A stretch of DNA of 64,000 nt. It comes from Pseudanabaena sp. BC1403. Its GTDB lineage: Bacteria > Cyanobacteriota > Cyanobacteriia > Pseudanabaenales > Pseudanabaenaceae. The notes beneath the pieces are model-generated. The model searched no databases and was not told where the DNA came from. It was given only the letters and a program-made list of their open reading frames with translations. The position numbers and the translations under genes were made by a program. The stretch is from assembly GCF_002914585.1 (NCBI RefSeq), contig NZ_PDDM01000001.1, forward strand, positions 248,001 through 312,000, read 5' to 3'. This document shows, piece by piece, positions 44,527-52,583 of this stretch (its first letter is position 1; each line of letters opens with the position of its first letter).

Positions 44527-44799
44527 ATGTTAACGACAGAAACTTCTACTCAAAGTGATGTAAAGCGATCGCTAATCCAAGAAATCGAACAAACTTCAGA
44601 TCATGTACTAAGTGAGGTTTTAGATTTTCTTTTGTTTGTGAGGGCAAAACATTCACAAGATGGTTTGAATGTAAATGCTGGTAACTATGAGGCTGATGAA
44701 GATTATGAGGATCTTGCAGATGCTAAAGCTGCTCTAGCATCTATTGATTCTGAAGGTACTATCTCTTGGGAAAGTCTAAAGGCTGAGATTGGGCTATGA
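44527..44799 (+). CDS. DUF2281-like antitoxin (copy 1)
   Basis: A 90-residue protein. Residues 1-44 (MLTTETSTQSDVKRSLIQEI, then SEVLDFLLFVRAKHS) are nearly the same as in the antitoxin at 46771-47058, while the acidic C-terminal half (DYEDLADAKAALASIDSEGT) differs. The ATGA overlap with the toxin gene is classical for TA pairs. The N-terminal part should bind DNA or dimerise, the C-terminal part the toxin. Confidence 0.8.
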   Translation: MLTTETSTQSDVKRSLIQEIEQTSDHVLSEVLDFLLFVRAKHSQDGLNVNAGNYEADEDYEDLADAKAALASIDSEGTISWESLKAEIGL

Positions 44800-45053
44800 C
44801 GTATCGCATTGAGTTTGTAAAGCAATCTGCCAAACAGCTAAAATCTCTATCCACGGAAGAACAACAAAGGATAAGGATAAAGATTGATGCTTTAGCCAAT
44901 GTTCCTCGTCCTGATGGTGTGGTCAAGCTGGCAGGTGAAGATAATCTTTATCGCATTAGGGTGGGAAACTATCGAATCATCTACTCTATTCAGGATAATC
45001 AACTACTAGTTTTGGTACTTAAAATTGGTCATCGTAGAGATGTTTACCAGTAA
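44796..45053 (+). CDS. RelE/ParE-type toxin
   Basis: An 85-residue toxin with the RelE fold marks YRIEFVKQSAKQLKSLSTEEQQRI, KLAGEDNLYRIRVGNYRIIYSI and the C-terminal KIGHRRDVY. RelE-type members cut mRNA at the ribosome. The start codon overlaps the antitoxin stop. The module is bracketed by imperfect 27-base direct repeats. Confidence 0.9.
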   Translation: MTYRIEFVKQSAKQLKSLSTEEQQRIRIKIDALANVPRPDGVVKLAGEDNLYRIRVGNYRIIYSIQDNQLLVLVLKIGHRRDVYQ

Positions 45054-45061
45054 TTAACAGA

Positions 45062-45088
45062 GGCGATCGCTTAGTATGCAGCGCGTGA
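45062..45088 (+). repeat. Direct repeat right of the relBE-type module
   Basis: Partner of 44403-44429; contains an intact HIP1 core GCGATCGC here, lost in the left copy. Confidence 0.6.
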
Positions 45089-45167
45089 CTCTAAAAATCT
45101 CCTCTATACCTACTGTTGGTTAGAAAATCACCCCCAACTAAAACTAACCACGGATAAAAAATATTTT

Positions 45168-46166
45168 ATGGAATACATTTCATCAGCATTGCGTTTGGAA
45201 TTTCGTGAATTCTGTGTCGGGTTAGTTCTTCGTCAGATTGATGACATTTTCCAAATGGCTGACATACAACTAGGTCGATCCGAGCGTGATGTCACTGGCG
45301 CGAGACGTTCACGTGTTGAGGACTATTATGCATCCATAGATTGGAGCGATTTAACAGACGCTCAGAAATTCTTAAAAGTCGTAGGATTGGTGTTGTCGCA
45401 ATCATATATTTCTAATGAGTCAAAAGAAGTAATGCGAAATGTATGTCTACAAGAAGGCTTAGTTGTTGAGGGGCATCAAGTCAAACTTCCGAAAATCATC
45501 TCTTCTAATGAACCTAATGATTTATTTCTGCATCAATTTCCTGGTGGACTTCCTTTTGGCTTGGTAAAGCCTGATTTTGCTGTAATTGCTAGAGAAGGTA
45601 AGCAATCACTAAAATTTGAATTGAAGTCTGGGATAGGTGTTATTTGGCAGAATGTATATCCAAATTTTGACTTTTCAATTTTTCAGGCCGCTTGTGGAAT
45701 TAGCTCGGAAACAAACTCAGCATTAAAAAAAGCCCTTTTCGCTATGAATCAAACTGATTATGAAAAAATATTCTTTCAAGCATATGCCAAAAATTTGGGC
45801 ATGGCTTATAGGCATATACCAATGTTAATTCCACAAGCATGGGTACAATGGCATTCATCATCGAAAAAGGTTTTGCAAGCTTCGGGACGGACACTGGCAA
45901 AAGATCTGTATCGTATAGATTTTGTTGCATTTTGGAATAATCATAGATATGCAATATTGATTGATGATATTAGCCACTATGCAATAAAACGTGGTAATCA
46001 ATGGATAGCTGATGAAGAAACTTACTCAAAACGCCTAGCGGAAGATCGAAAACTACAAGTAGAGGGGTGGAATATTTTTAGGGTAAGCAATTGGGATATC
46101 AAGCAAAATAAAGTGAGCGAAATAGTTCTCGACTTACAAAAGTTTGTTGGATTTGAAGTCATATGA
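45168..46166 (+). CDS. Putative PD-(D/E)XK-like nuclease, unknown family
   Basis: A 332-residue protein I do not recognise by family. Two places look like a restriction-endonuclease core. One is KPDFAVIAREGKQSLKFELKSG (about 140-162: PD, then E-L-K, the PD-ExK pattern). The other is YRIDFVAFWNNHRYAILIDDISHY with AEDRKLQVEGWNIFRVSNWDI near the end, as in Vsr/DUF559-type proteins. It is AT-rich, poor in HIP1 sites and lies between two TA modules, which fits a defence or mobile gene. Confidence 0.45.
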   Translation: MEYISSALRLEFREFCVGLVLRQIDDIFQMADIQLGRSERDVTGARRSRVEDYYASIDWSDLTDAQKFLKVVGLVLSQSYISNESKEVMRNVCLQEGLVVEGHQVKLPKIISSNEPNDLFLHQFPGGLPFGLVKPDFAVIAREGKQSLKFELKSGIGVIWQNVYPNFDFSIFQAACGISSETNSALKKALFAMNQTDYEKIFFQAYAKNLGMAYRHIPMLIPQAWVQWHSSSKKVLQASGRTLAKDLYRIDFVAFWNNHRYAILIDDISHYAIKRGNQWIADEETYSKRLAEDRKLQVEGWNIFRVSNWDIKQNKVSEIVLDLQKFVGFEVI

Positions 46167-46306
46167 AACCCATCCTAATAAAACCCATATACACCGATCT
46201 CAGAAAAAGTGATTGGCTGTAAAGCAACAGTTATTTACGGTGGGTAATGGCCATCGTTATACCGAAGCTATACACCAGTTAAAGTTAGCTGTTTTTATCC
46301 GAGGTT

Positions 46307-46450
46307 ATGTCATTAGAAAAGATTAACTTTGTTTTTAATTCTCGAGAAATCATCGGTGATTGCAAAGATAAGATATTGGGGCTAATTTTTGGGATAGGCG
46401 ATCGCAAAGGACAAGAAATTCAAGATATTAATTATAAAATTCTTGAATAA
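46307..46450 (+). CDS. Possible 47-codon ORF or gene remnant
   Basis: ATG-to-TAA frame (MSLEKINFVFNSREIIGDCK...) in the 260-base gap after the nuclease-like gene, overlapping the end of the convergent toxin gene by 23 bases. No ribosome site is clear; a second short frame (VGNGHRYTEAIHQLK) lies upstream. Could be a decayed gene. Confidence 0.2.
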   Translation: MSLEKINFVFNSREIIGDCKDKILGLIFGIGDRKGQEIQDINYKILE

Positions 46451-46778
46451 TTTTCTTGATTTCTAATGATGTTACATTGTCCTCATCAGATTTCGAGTAA
46501 ATCAAAACACATAAAATATTCTCAGAGGTTTTAATATAGTAAATTAACCTATAGCCGCCACTTTTACCTTTCTGAATATCACTATTTTTGATGCGAACCT
46601 TAAATACTGTATACCCAGTATTTTGAATCTGATCGCCAACTAGATCGCCACTCTGAATTCGATCTAAAACTGGCTGAATATCTAATTTAATCCGTCTATA
46701 GCGCTTTGCTAAATCTCGAACTTGACGCTTAAAAACATCTGTAAACTGAATCTTCAATTTAGGATTATCGCTAGACAT
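46428..46778 (-). CDS. RelE/ParE-superfamily toxin (second module)
   Basis: A 116-residue toxin if started at ATG 46778, giving an 8-base overlap with its antitoxin; longer starts exist upstream. KIQFTDVFKRQVRDLAKRYRRIKLDIQPVLDRIQSGDLVGDQI, YTVFKVRIKNSDIQKGKSGGYRLIYYI and SKSDEDNVT fit the HigB/RelE-like class. It is clearly different from the RelE toxin at 44796, although the antitoxins share their N termini. Confidence 0.82.
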   Translation of the reverse strand: MSSDNPKLKIQFTDVFKRQVRDLAKRYRRIKLDIQPVLDRIQSGDLVGDQIQNTGYTVFKVRIKNSDIQKGKSGGYRLIYYIKTSENILCVLIYSKSDEDNVTSLEIKKIIQEFYN

Positions 46779-47058
46779 CAATTCCATCCCAAAGTTGAGA
46801 AATATCGTGAACTCTACCTGCTTTAACATCTTCTAAAGACTGGCGAAGATCTTCTAAGATTTTTTCTTTGGGATCATCATAATCTTCTACTAATTCACCA
46901 ACATCTGTTTGTATTTCTGTCTGTATTGGTGAATGTTTTGCTCTAATAAACAAAAGAAAGTCTAGGACTTCGCTTAAAAGAGATTCTGAAGTCTGATCAA
47001 TTTCTTGGATTAAAGCCTGCCTAACATTTATCTGTGTAGAAGCTTCTGTAGTTAACAT
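46771..47058 (-). CDS. DUF2281-like antitoxin (copy 2)
   Basis: A 95-residue paralogue of the 44527 antitoxin: the first 44 residues agree at most positions (MLTTEASTQINVRQALIQEI, SEVLDFLLFIRAKHS), then the C terminus (EDYDDPKEKILEDLRQSLED... HDISQLW) is unrelated. A 58-base sequence just upstream recurs before the AbrB-type gene at 48152. Domain exchange between antitoxins is the simplest reading. Confidence 0.82.
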   Translation of the reverse strand: MLTTEASTQINVRQALIQEIDQTSESLLSEVLDFLLFIRAKHSPIQTEIQTDVGELVEDYDDPKEKILEDLRQSLEDVKAGRVHDISQLWDGIDV

Positions 47059-47070
47059 GGCTTAACCTCA

Positions 47071-47128
47071 GTTCTAGTCATAAAATTACATAACATAAAG
47101 CTAACATACATAGGAATATAGTGCGATC
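47071..47128 (-). repeat. 58-bp direct repeat, left copy, 5' of antitoxin
   Basis: 57 of 58 bases equal 48175-48232. It begins 12 bases upstream of the 47058 start on the minus strand, so it likely contains promoter and operator. Confidence 0.9.
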
Positions 47129-47270
47129 TCCTATCCTGTAGGTTTTATTAATGACATGCACCTAATTTTTTGAACGAAATTAGTTGCTTTAGCGAAAAGG
47201 GAATTTATTGGTGATGGGGAGATCGCCATTTAGCTTAAATGTATGAGGAGCGATCACTTCACCTGTTTTT

Positions 47271-47666
47271 TCAATCCCAGAGAGTTTTTATTCTAGATGA
47301 AGCCCTCAACATCTCATCTCTTGTAATCAACGTTGTTTGATAATAACTAGCCGTTGCCGCAATCACGCGATCGTGAATATCCCATTCTTTCGGTAATGTA
47401 AGCATCGCTTGAAAAATAGGGAAATCGAAAGCCACCACTGTAAATCCGTCTCCCTGATTAATTTGTTGCAAAATCTGCTCAACTGTTACTTTTACCTTAC
47501 CTTTTTCAGCAATATGCATAAGTTCAGCCAAAACAAGAGTCGGAATGAGAATTTGAATCTCTCCCTCTTGAGCTTGATTAAGAAGATTCTCCACCAAAGA
47601 TGATAAACGTTTGTCTTCAGCAATAAACCAAGCTAGAGCATGAGTATATACCAAATAAGTATCCAT
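47271..47666 (-). CDS. PIN-domain (VapC-type) toxin with altered motif I
   Basis: A 131-residue PIN protein (ATG 47666). Family marks: YLVYTHALAWF at the start, LAELMHIAE (acidic), EWDIHDRVIAATA and LITRDEML with the later acidic residues. In active PIN RNases the first motif reads V-D-T-H; here it is V-Y-T-H (codon TAT in place of GAT), removing the first metal ligand. It may be inactive, or the change may be recent. Its antitoxin ends nine bases upstream. Confidence 0.8.
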   Translation of the reverse strand: MDTYLVYTHALAWFIAEDKRLSSLVENLLNQAQEGEIQILIPTLVLAELMHIAEKGKVKVTVEQILQQINQGDGFTVVAFDFPIFQAMLTLPKEWDIHDRVIAATASYYQTTLITRDEMLRASSRIKTLWD

Positions 47667-47674
47667 TTGATTTT

Positions 47675-47878
47675 CTACTCTTGCCAATTATTTGCATCTT
47701 TAAAAACAGCACTTCTTGCATCAGCAAAATCATCATCATTTATCTCAAAGTCTTTCCACAGAACCTTGATATAAGTAGTTTTACGCTGACCCTGCAACAA
47801 TTGATGACTGACAATCTTTTTTAAACTTTCAAGCTCTTCTTGAAGAGACTGAATGCGAAGTAAAACATATTGACTCAT
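47675..47878 (-). CDS. Putative antitoxin of the PIN toxin
   Basis: A 67-residue protein with a coiled N-terminal segment (LLRIQSLQEELESLKKIVSH) and an acidic C terminus (NDDDFADARSAVF). Size, position and orientation directly before a PIN gene support an antitoxin role; the sequence does not place it in a known VapB class. Confidence 0.6.
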   Translation of the reverse strand: MSQYVLLRIQSLQEELESLKKIVSHQLLQGQRKTTYIKVLWKDFEINDDDFADARSAVFKDANNWQE

Positions 47879-47942
47879 AGCAATTACCTCTTTAATAACC
47901 TGATTTTACACTCTAACCACCCACAAGTATCAACAAGAAACT

Positions 47943-48152
47943 TCATACTCTTTCACTGCGATCGCGTACATTATGGGTATTAGCTCCCTTTAAGACACCT
48001 CGAAATGATTGTATAGAAGATTGAGGGACAAGGGTGATTGAATCGTTTTTTAGAACAACTGAAAACTTTTGTCCCACTTGCAAATTCAACAAATCTCTAA
48101 TTTCCTGTGGAATAGAAATCTGATAATGTTGTGATAAAGTAACTTCTCGCAT
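47943..48152 (-). CDS. SpoVT/AbrB-type (VapB) antitoxin
   Basis: A 69-residue AbrB swapped-hairpin protein: VTLSQHYQISIPQEIRDLLNLQVGQKFSVVL, then RGVLKGANTHNVRDRSERV, a tail typical of VapB antitoxins. The usual VapC follows directly, but here the 67-residue protein intervenes. Two antitoxin genes and one PIN gene suggest a merged or partly lost module. The second copy of the 58-base repeat lies 22 bases upstream. Confidence 0.85.
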   Translation of the reverse strand: MREVTLSQHYQISIPQEIRDLLNLQVGQKFSVVLKNDSITLVPQSSIQSFRGVLKGANTHNVRDRSERV

Positions 48153-48174
48153 TGTTTATCCTTAGCTCTGAGTA

Positions 48175-48232
48175 GTTCTAATCATAAAATTACATAACAT
48201 AAAGCTAACATACATAGGAATATAGTGCGATC
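48175..48232 (-). repeat. 58-bp direct repeat, right copy, 5' of AbrB gene
   Basis: Together with 47071-47128 it brackets a 1.05-kb segment holding the PIN, small antitoxin and AbrB genes. Confidence 0.9.
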
Positions 48233-48286
48233 GCCGATCACACGGAACTATAACTGTGTCTAGGGAATAAAGGCAAGTAAAAACTG

Positions 48287-48784
48287 ATGTCAAATTCAAT
48301 TAGTTACGAAAAAAGACCTGATCTTCATTCGGTACAAATGAATAATGGCTTGACTTCAGTCTTCATCTCTGTCATCGCGATCGCAGCTTCAACTCTTGCT
48401 AAAAACGATCTACAACGAAAAATAGCCGTATGGTTTGCATCTCATGATCAAGGTGTTTTTGGTCTAGGTTTAGTTGGATTTGACGTAAGTGAACTACCTT
48501 GGGTTCAAGATAACTTTGATGAGCAGAAGTATTTTATTCTGCAAGTCATTGATTCGACAACATGTCAGATGGGTTGGGATATCCTTGATTATGAGCCACA
48601 TAAAGAATGGGTTTTCACATCTCTAGAAAAGTTTCGCATTCTCATAGAAGCATTTGAAATTCAGGATCGATGTAAGCAAATCTCTGAAGTATGGGGTTAT
48701 GTAAGCGAGCCTAAGATGTTTATTCTATGCCCCAAACATAATGTATATGAGCATGATGGTGGCTGTGTTCTATGCAATGACTAA
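48287..48784 (+). CDS. Hypothetical protein with C-terminal Cys motif
   Basis: A 165-residue soluble protein with a normal ATG. The C terminus LCPKHNVYEHDGGCVLCND resembles a zinc knuckle (C-H...C-x2-C). The middle (VIDSTTCQMGWDILDYEPHKEWVF) shows no motif I know. Not recognised. The next gene follows after 28 bases in the same direction. Confidence 0.5.
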   Translation: MSNSISYEKRPDLHSVQMNNGLTSVFISVIAIAASTLAKNDLQRKIAVWFASHDQGVFGLGLVGFDVSELPWVQDNFDEQKYFILQVIDSTTCQMGWDILDYEPHKEWVFTSLEKFRILIEAFEIQDRCKQISEVWGYVSEPKMFILCPKHNVYEHDGGCVLCND

Positions 48785-48812
48785 ATTAATTTCAATTTGA
48801 ATCGATATTACT

Positions 48813-49319
48813 ATGACCACTCGTCAAAACAGAAACTTTGCTGTCGAAATTCAGTCAGCCTATTTATCTCTTTGGCTCATCCTAATTATCATGTTCAAAC
48901 CATACTGGGCATTCATCCTCGCCATGATCATGGCAACATTTGCAACAATCATTGGCATATGGAAACATCAGGGAGCATCCATCAGTAGCGAATATCATAA
49001 CTACTTTGGATTAGGACTAATTATTGCCCCGATCGCACTTTTTTTACTATCAAATGGAAAGCTTTGGCAAGACATTGGATTTTCGTGGTTAGCGATCGGA
49101 CTGATTTTGTTGGGAGCTCAAGGATATTGGAGCTATCGTGACCGACCTTGGTTTGCACCGCCCCGCAACAATTGTGACGGGGACTGTTATGGCTGGTTTT
49201 CCTTTGAGAATCCATTGATGCTCAAAGAGCTACTGCTAGTCGGCGCGATCGCTATGGCGATCGGCATCCTTCTCAAAATTATCCGCGATAAACTATTGAA
49301 GAATAGAGAAAAACAATAA
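48813..49319 (+). CDS. Small membrane protein, unknown
   Basis: A 168-residue protein with about five hydrophobic segments (18-33, 35-48, 65-80, 88-103, 140-157) and a loop with NNCDGDCYGW between the last two. Likely integral membrane protein. Not recognised. Probably co-transcribed with the upstream gene. Confidence 0.5.
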   Translation: MTTRQNRNFAVEIQSAYLSLWLILIIMFKPYWAFILAMIMATFATIIGIWKHQGASISSEYHNYFGLGLIIAPIALFLLSNGKLWQDIGFSWLAIGLILLGAQGYWSYRDRPWFAPPRNNCDGDCYGWFSFENPLMLKELLLVGAIAMAIGILLKIIRDKLLKNREKQ

Positions 49320-49411
49320 ACCCAGTAAGGGTTTGAAAAGCACAAAATGTCTACGCAATTACGTGCTTTGGTATAAAGACTAGCTCTATTATTTTGCAAA
49401 CATTTATGTGC

Positions 49412-49454
49412 AAACCCAAAGAGAGAGTTGCGGCGCAATTCTCTCTTTGGGTTT
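49412..49454. terminator. Palindrome overlapping the thiO stop codon
   Basis: 20-base arms with one G-T mismatch around GGC; the thiO stop (minus strand, 49453-49455) lies in its right arm. Confidence 0.82.
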
Positions 49455-50502
49455 ATGTCTTAATTTGAGAGACGAAACCTATACTTTCATCAACTATGCC
49501 ATCAACAATAAAATCAGTGATTAGCTTAGCCGTAATCGGTGCAAAGAGAATCCCATTGCGATAGTGACCAGTCGCCAAAACTAGATTTTCATAATCACTT
49601 GCTCCTAAAAGTGGAACTTCATTGGGAGCATGGGGACGAAATCCCCACCATGTTTCGGTGATAGGCATATTCGCGATCGCAGGATATATAGAAATAGCTC
49701 TGTTTAATAACTGCGCAATCCCTGCGGCAGTATTGCCCTGCGCGAAGCCATTATCCTCAACTGTTGCACCAATCACAATCGTTCCATCTTGGCGCGGCAC
49801 GATATAGCAACTTGGAGCATAAATTACCTTTTGTAATTTGCGATCATCATCGAATACCGAAAGCATTTGTCCTTTGATCGGCTTAATCGGCAAAGGCATC
49901 AGAGAGCGAGTCCATGCACCTGTTGCTAGAACATAGCGATCGCTTTGCAATTTACCAGCACTAGTATCGAGATGCGTCACCCGAGAGCGATCGCGTCCAA
50001 TCTGGTAGACTGTTGTTCCTTCTAAAATCTTGATCGAAAGCGATCGCGCTGCTGTTAGTAAGGCTTGCGTGAGTTTGCGGTTATTTACTTGTCCATCTTC
50101 AGGCAACCAGAGAGAGCCTAAAATAGATTGCCCTAAACCCGATAGCCTCTGATGAGATTCTTCGCGACTAATATATTTGGGATGTCCAGATATAACTTGG
50201 CGATCGCTTTCTTCTAAAACTGGCGCTAACATCCCACAACACCAATAGCCGCAGTCTTGCCCAGACAACCGCATCAAATTTGCTATCCATTGCGGATACA
50301 TTTCACGGCTACGGATGCCAAAATCTAATAGTTCACCTTCTAGTCGCTCTGCTTCGGGTGCTAGCATTCCCGCCGCCGCCCATGTTGCAGCATGTCCACA
50401 CAGATCTCGCTCAACTATAGTGACATTTGCCCCTTTTTGAGAAAGGGCGATCGCTGTTGATAAGCCGATAATGCCACCACCAATTACTAAAACATCAGTC
50501 AT
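49453..50502 (-). CDS. thiO: Glycine oxidase ThiO
   Basis: A 349-residue FAD enzyme of the DAO family. The dinucleotide fold VIGGGIIGLSTAIAL is at 5-19, AATWAAAGMLAPEAE near 38-52 is typical of ThiO, and GFRPHAPNEVPLLG (near 290) and GHYRNGILFAP (near 318) line the active site. It oxidises glycine to iminoglycine for the thiazole part of thiamine. In many cyanobacteria it is fused to ThiG; here it stands alone. Confidence 0.92.
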   Translation of the reverse strand: MTDVLVIGGGIIGLSTAIALSQKGANVTIVERDLCGHAATWAAAGMLAPEAERLEGELLDFGIRSREMYPQWIANLMRLSGQDCGYWCCGMLAPVLEESDRQVISGHPKYISREESHQRLSGLGQSILGSLWLPEDGQVNNRKLTQALLTAARSLSIKILEGTTVYQIGRDRSRVTHLDTSAGKLQSDRYVLATGAWTRSLMPLPIKPIKGQMLSVFDDDRKLQKVIYAPSCYIVPRQDGTIVIGATVEDNGFAQGNTAAGIAQLLNRAISIYPAIANMPITETWWGFRPHAPNEVPLLGASDYENLVLATGHYRNGILFAPITAKLITDFIVDGIVDESIGFVSQIKT

Positions 50503-50529
50503 TCTATTTCGCTCAATTCAGAATAATTG

Positions 50530-50614
50530 ATCTAAAAATGTTGCGGTGGGAGTAGCCCACCGCAACATTTTTAGATTTTGATAAAAGTATTGCGAAGCAT
50601 TACTTTTATCAAAA
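50530..50614. repeat. Two adjoining palindromes upstream of thiO
   Basis: 50530-50576 has 21-base perfect arms around AGTAG. 50576-50614 has 18-base arms with one mismatch and tip GCGAAGC (50592-50598). A small AGCGC-AGA-GCGCT core follows at 50631-50643, touching the methyltransferase stop. Confidence 0.82.
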
Positions 50615-50641
50615 ATTTGGGGTTTACTACAGCGCAGAGCG

Positions 50642-51295
50642 CTATATTTCACAACGAGTTGCCACTACAGCATAAAACGGATCGTTGCTAGCCATGCCTA
50701 ACATCGCTAAAAAAGGAGAACTAGGAGTTACATTTGCTACTAGTTCAGGACGGGTGAAGCCTTTTGGAACCGCTCCAAAATACTTAAACACCAATTTGGT
50801 GCGATCGCCTTCTTCCCCATCTCGCCATGCTTGAATTGCCTTCTGATAAAACATCCGATTTGAGAAGCTAATAATCGCAATGCCACCAACTTTTAGAACG
50901 CGATGAATTTCCGCAAATACAGCTTCTGGATATTGCAAATACTGCACTGAGACTGTATTTAACACTGCGTCAAAAGAGCGATCGGCAAAGGGTAATAATT
51001 GCTGTTTATTGAGGTTTTGGACAAAGTAATGATCTAGACGAGGGTTTCGAGCCAACTCTTCAGCATTCAGTCCATGTCCCTCTATATGAGCAAATTCCAT
51101 TTCTTCGGGCAGATGTGACACCCAGCTACTCATCAAATCGAGAATGCGTGTATTTGGTTGTAAGCGCTGACGATAAAGCTCTGTAAGTTGCTGAATAAAG
51201 CGATCATCTACATGGGTGACAAAGCGCGGATAGTCATAGAACAGCGCATCATCTGAGTTATCAAGTTTTGTACGTTGTTCTGAAGCAAGTAGCAT
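50642..51295 (-). CDS. Class I SAM-dependent methyltransferase
   Basis: A 217-residue protein with a Methyltransf_11-type core: TRILDLMSSWVSHLP replaces the usual glycine-rich motif I, followed by HIEGHGLNAEEL, FDAVLNTVSVQYL and HRVLKVGGIAIISFSNRMF. Motif I lacks the canonical GxGxG, as in a subgroup of cyanobacterial methyltransferases. Substrate unknown. It may share a transcript with thiO downstream, though palindromes lie between. Confidence 0.8.
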   Translation of the reverse strand: MLLASEQRTKLDNSDDALFYDYPRFVTHVDDRFIQQLTELYRQRLQPNTRILDLMSSWVSHLPEEMEFAHIEGHGLNAEELARNPRLDHYFVQNLNKQQLLPFADRSFDAVLNTVSVQYLQYPEAVFAEIHRVLKVGGIAIISFSNRMFYQKAIQAWRDGEEGDRTKLVFKYFGAVPKGFTRPELVANVTPSSPFLAMLGMASNDPFYAVVATRCEI

Positions 51296-51349
51296 AGGTA
51301 GTTATAGCAAGAGATACCAATCCAATCATACTCAAATTTTTGGTGACGC

Positions 51350-51398
51350 TAAAGAAGTGGGATAGGCAGTGCTTCGCACTGCCTATCCCACTTCTTTA
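51350..51398. repeat. Perfect palindrome with GCTTCGC tip
   Basis: 23-base error-free arms around TTC (tip 51371-51377), between the divergent methyltransferase and isiA genes, so not a terminator of either. Confidence 0.85.
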
Positions 51399-51421
51399 TA
51401 AATATTAAGCTTTATTAAGTT

Positions 51422-51440
51422 TTTAATGATAGTAATTCTC
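51422..51440. promoter_or_regulatory. Candidate Fur box upstream of isiA
   Basis: TTTAATGATAGTAATTCTC agrees with the classical 19-base Fur consensus at 14 positions, 112 bases before the isiA ATG. isiA is Fur-repressed in model cyanobacteria. Confidence 0.5.
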
Positions 51441-51551
51441 AACAAAGAATTTTCTAGTAGCATAAGCAAAGAAAATTTATTGCAAGTAATTCCTATTAGT
51501 TGCAACTCAAACCGCAAATTTTTTGGTAACTTACTGTTGATCTAATTAGCT

Positions 51552-52583
51552 ATGCAAATCTCTGAAAATCCGAACGTTAAATCTGATTGGTGGGCTGGGA
51601 ATGCCCGTTTTGCAGATCTCTCAGGTCTTTTTATCGTGGCTCATGTTGCTCAAGCAGCATTAATTGCTTTTTGGGCTGGTGCTTTTACCCTGTATGAAAT
51701 CTCATGGTATAGAGCAGATTTGCCTATGGGTAGCCAAGGCTTAATTTTACTGCCACATCTTGCTTCTTTAGGTATTGGTGTTGGCGAAGGTGGAGCTATT
51801 ATTGATAGTTATTCCTATTTTGTAATTGGTTCACTCCACCTGATCTCATCCGCAGTTTTGGCGGCGGGAGCATTGTTTCACCTCACTAAAACTCCAGCTA
51901 GTCTCAAAGAGCTAAAAGGCTTTGCCAAAAATTTCCACTTTGAATGGACTGACTCGCGCAAATTAGGAATCATCTTGGGCCATCATTTGCTGTTCTTAGG
52001 AGCAGGAGCACTATTGCTTGCCGCAAAAGCGATGTACTTTGGTGGGCTTTATGACTCGACTATTCATGCTGTCCGAGTTGTGACAGCACCAACTCTCGAT
52101 CCATTGGTGATCTATGGCTATCAAACCCATTTTGCAAGCGTGAATAGCTTAGAAGATCTAGTTGGTGGTCATATCTATGTAGGAATTATGCTTTTAGCTG
52201 GTGGCATTTGGCATATCGTAGTGCCTCCTTTGGCTTGGGCAAAGAAAGTCTTGATTTTCTCTAGTGAAGCAATTCTCTCTTATTCATTAGGTGGCATCGC
52301 ACTAGCTGGTTTTGTCGCTTCCTATTTCTGTGCTGTTAATACTCTTGCCTATCCAGTGGAATTTTATGGTGAAATCCTGCAAGTAAAGCTCAGTGTCATG
52401 CCTTTCTATGCTGACACAGTAACATTACCCTTCGGAGCGCATACTCCCCGCTGCTGGCTTGCTAATGCTCATTTCATCTTGGCATTCTTGTTCTTGCAAG
52501 GACATTTGTATCACGCACTGAAAGCGATCGGCTTTGATTTTAGTAGTGTTAGTCGCGCTCTAAATATGGCGAATGCGGAATAA
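51552..52583 (+). CDS. isiA: Iron-stress chlorophyll-binding protein IsiA (CP43')
   Basis: A 343-residue, six-helix antenna protein: [69 protein letters not shown] and [27 protein letters not shown], with the paired His residues that bind chlorophyll. Length equals IsiA, and CP43's large lumenal loop is absent. It forms rings round photosystem I in iron-poor cells. Pcb-type antenna is the alternative, but the nearby flavodoxin gene supports IsiA. A split palindrome follows. Confidence 0.93.
   Translation: MQISENPNVKSDWWAGNARFADLSGLFIVAHVAQAALIAFWAGAFTLYEISWYRADLPMGSQGLILLPHLASLGIGVGEGGAIIDSYSYFVIGSLHLISSAVLAAGALFHLTKTPASLKELKGFAKNFHFEWTDSRKLGIILGHHLLFLGAGALLLAAKAMYFGGLYDSTIHAVRVVTAPTLDPLVIYGYQTHFASVNSLEDLVGGHIYVGIMLLAGGIWHIVVPPLAWAKKVLIFSSEAILSYSLGGIALAGFVASYFCAVNTLAYPVEFYGEILQVKLSVMPFYADTVTLPFGAHTPRCWLANAHFILAFLFLQGHLYHALKAIGFDFSSVSRALNMANAE

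Noticed and set aside
46167-46306. Second small coding region after the nuclease-like gene
   Set aside because: Short frames with no ribosome site, and none longer than about 30 codons.
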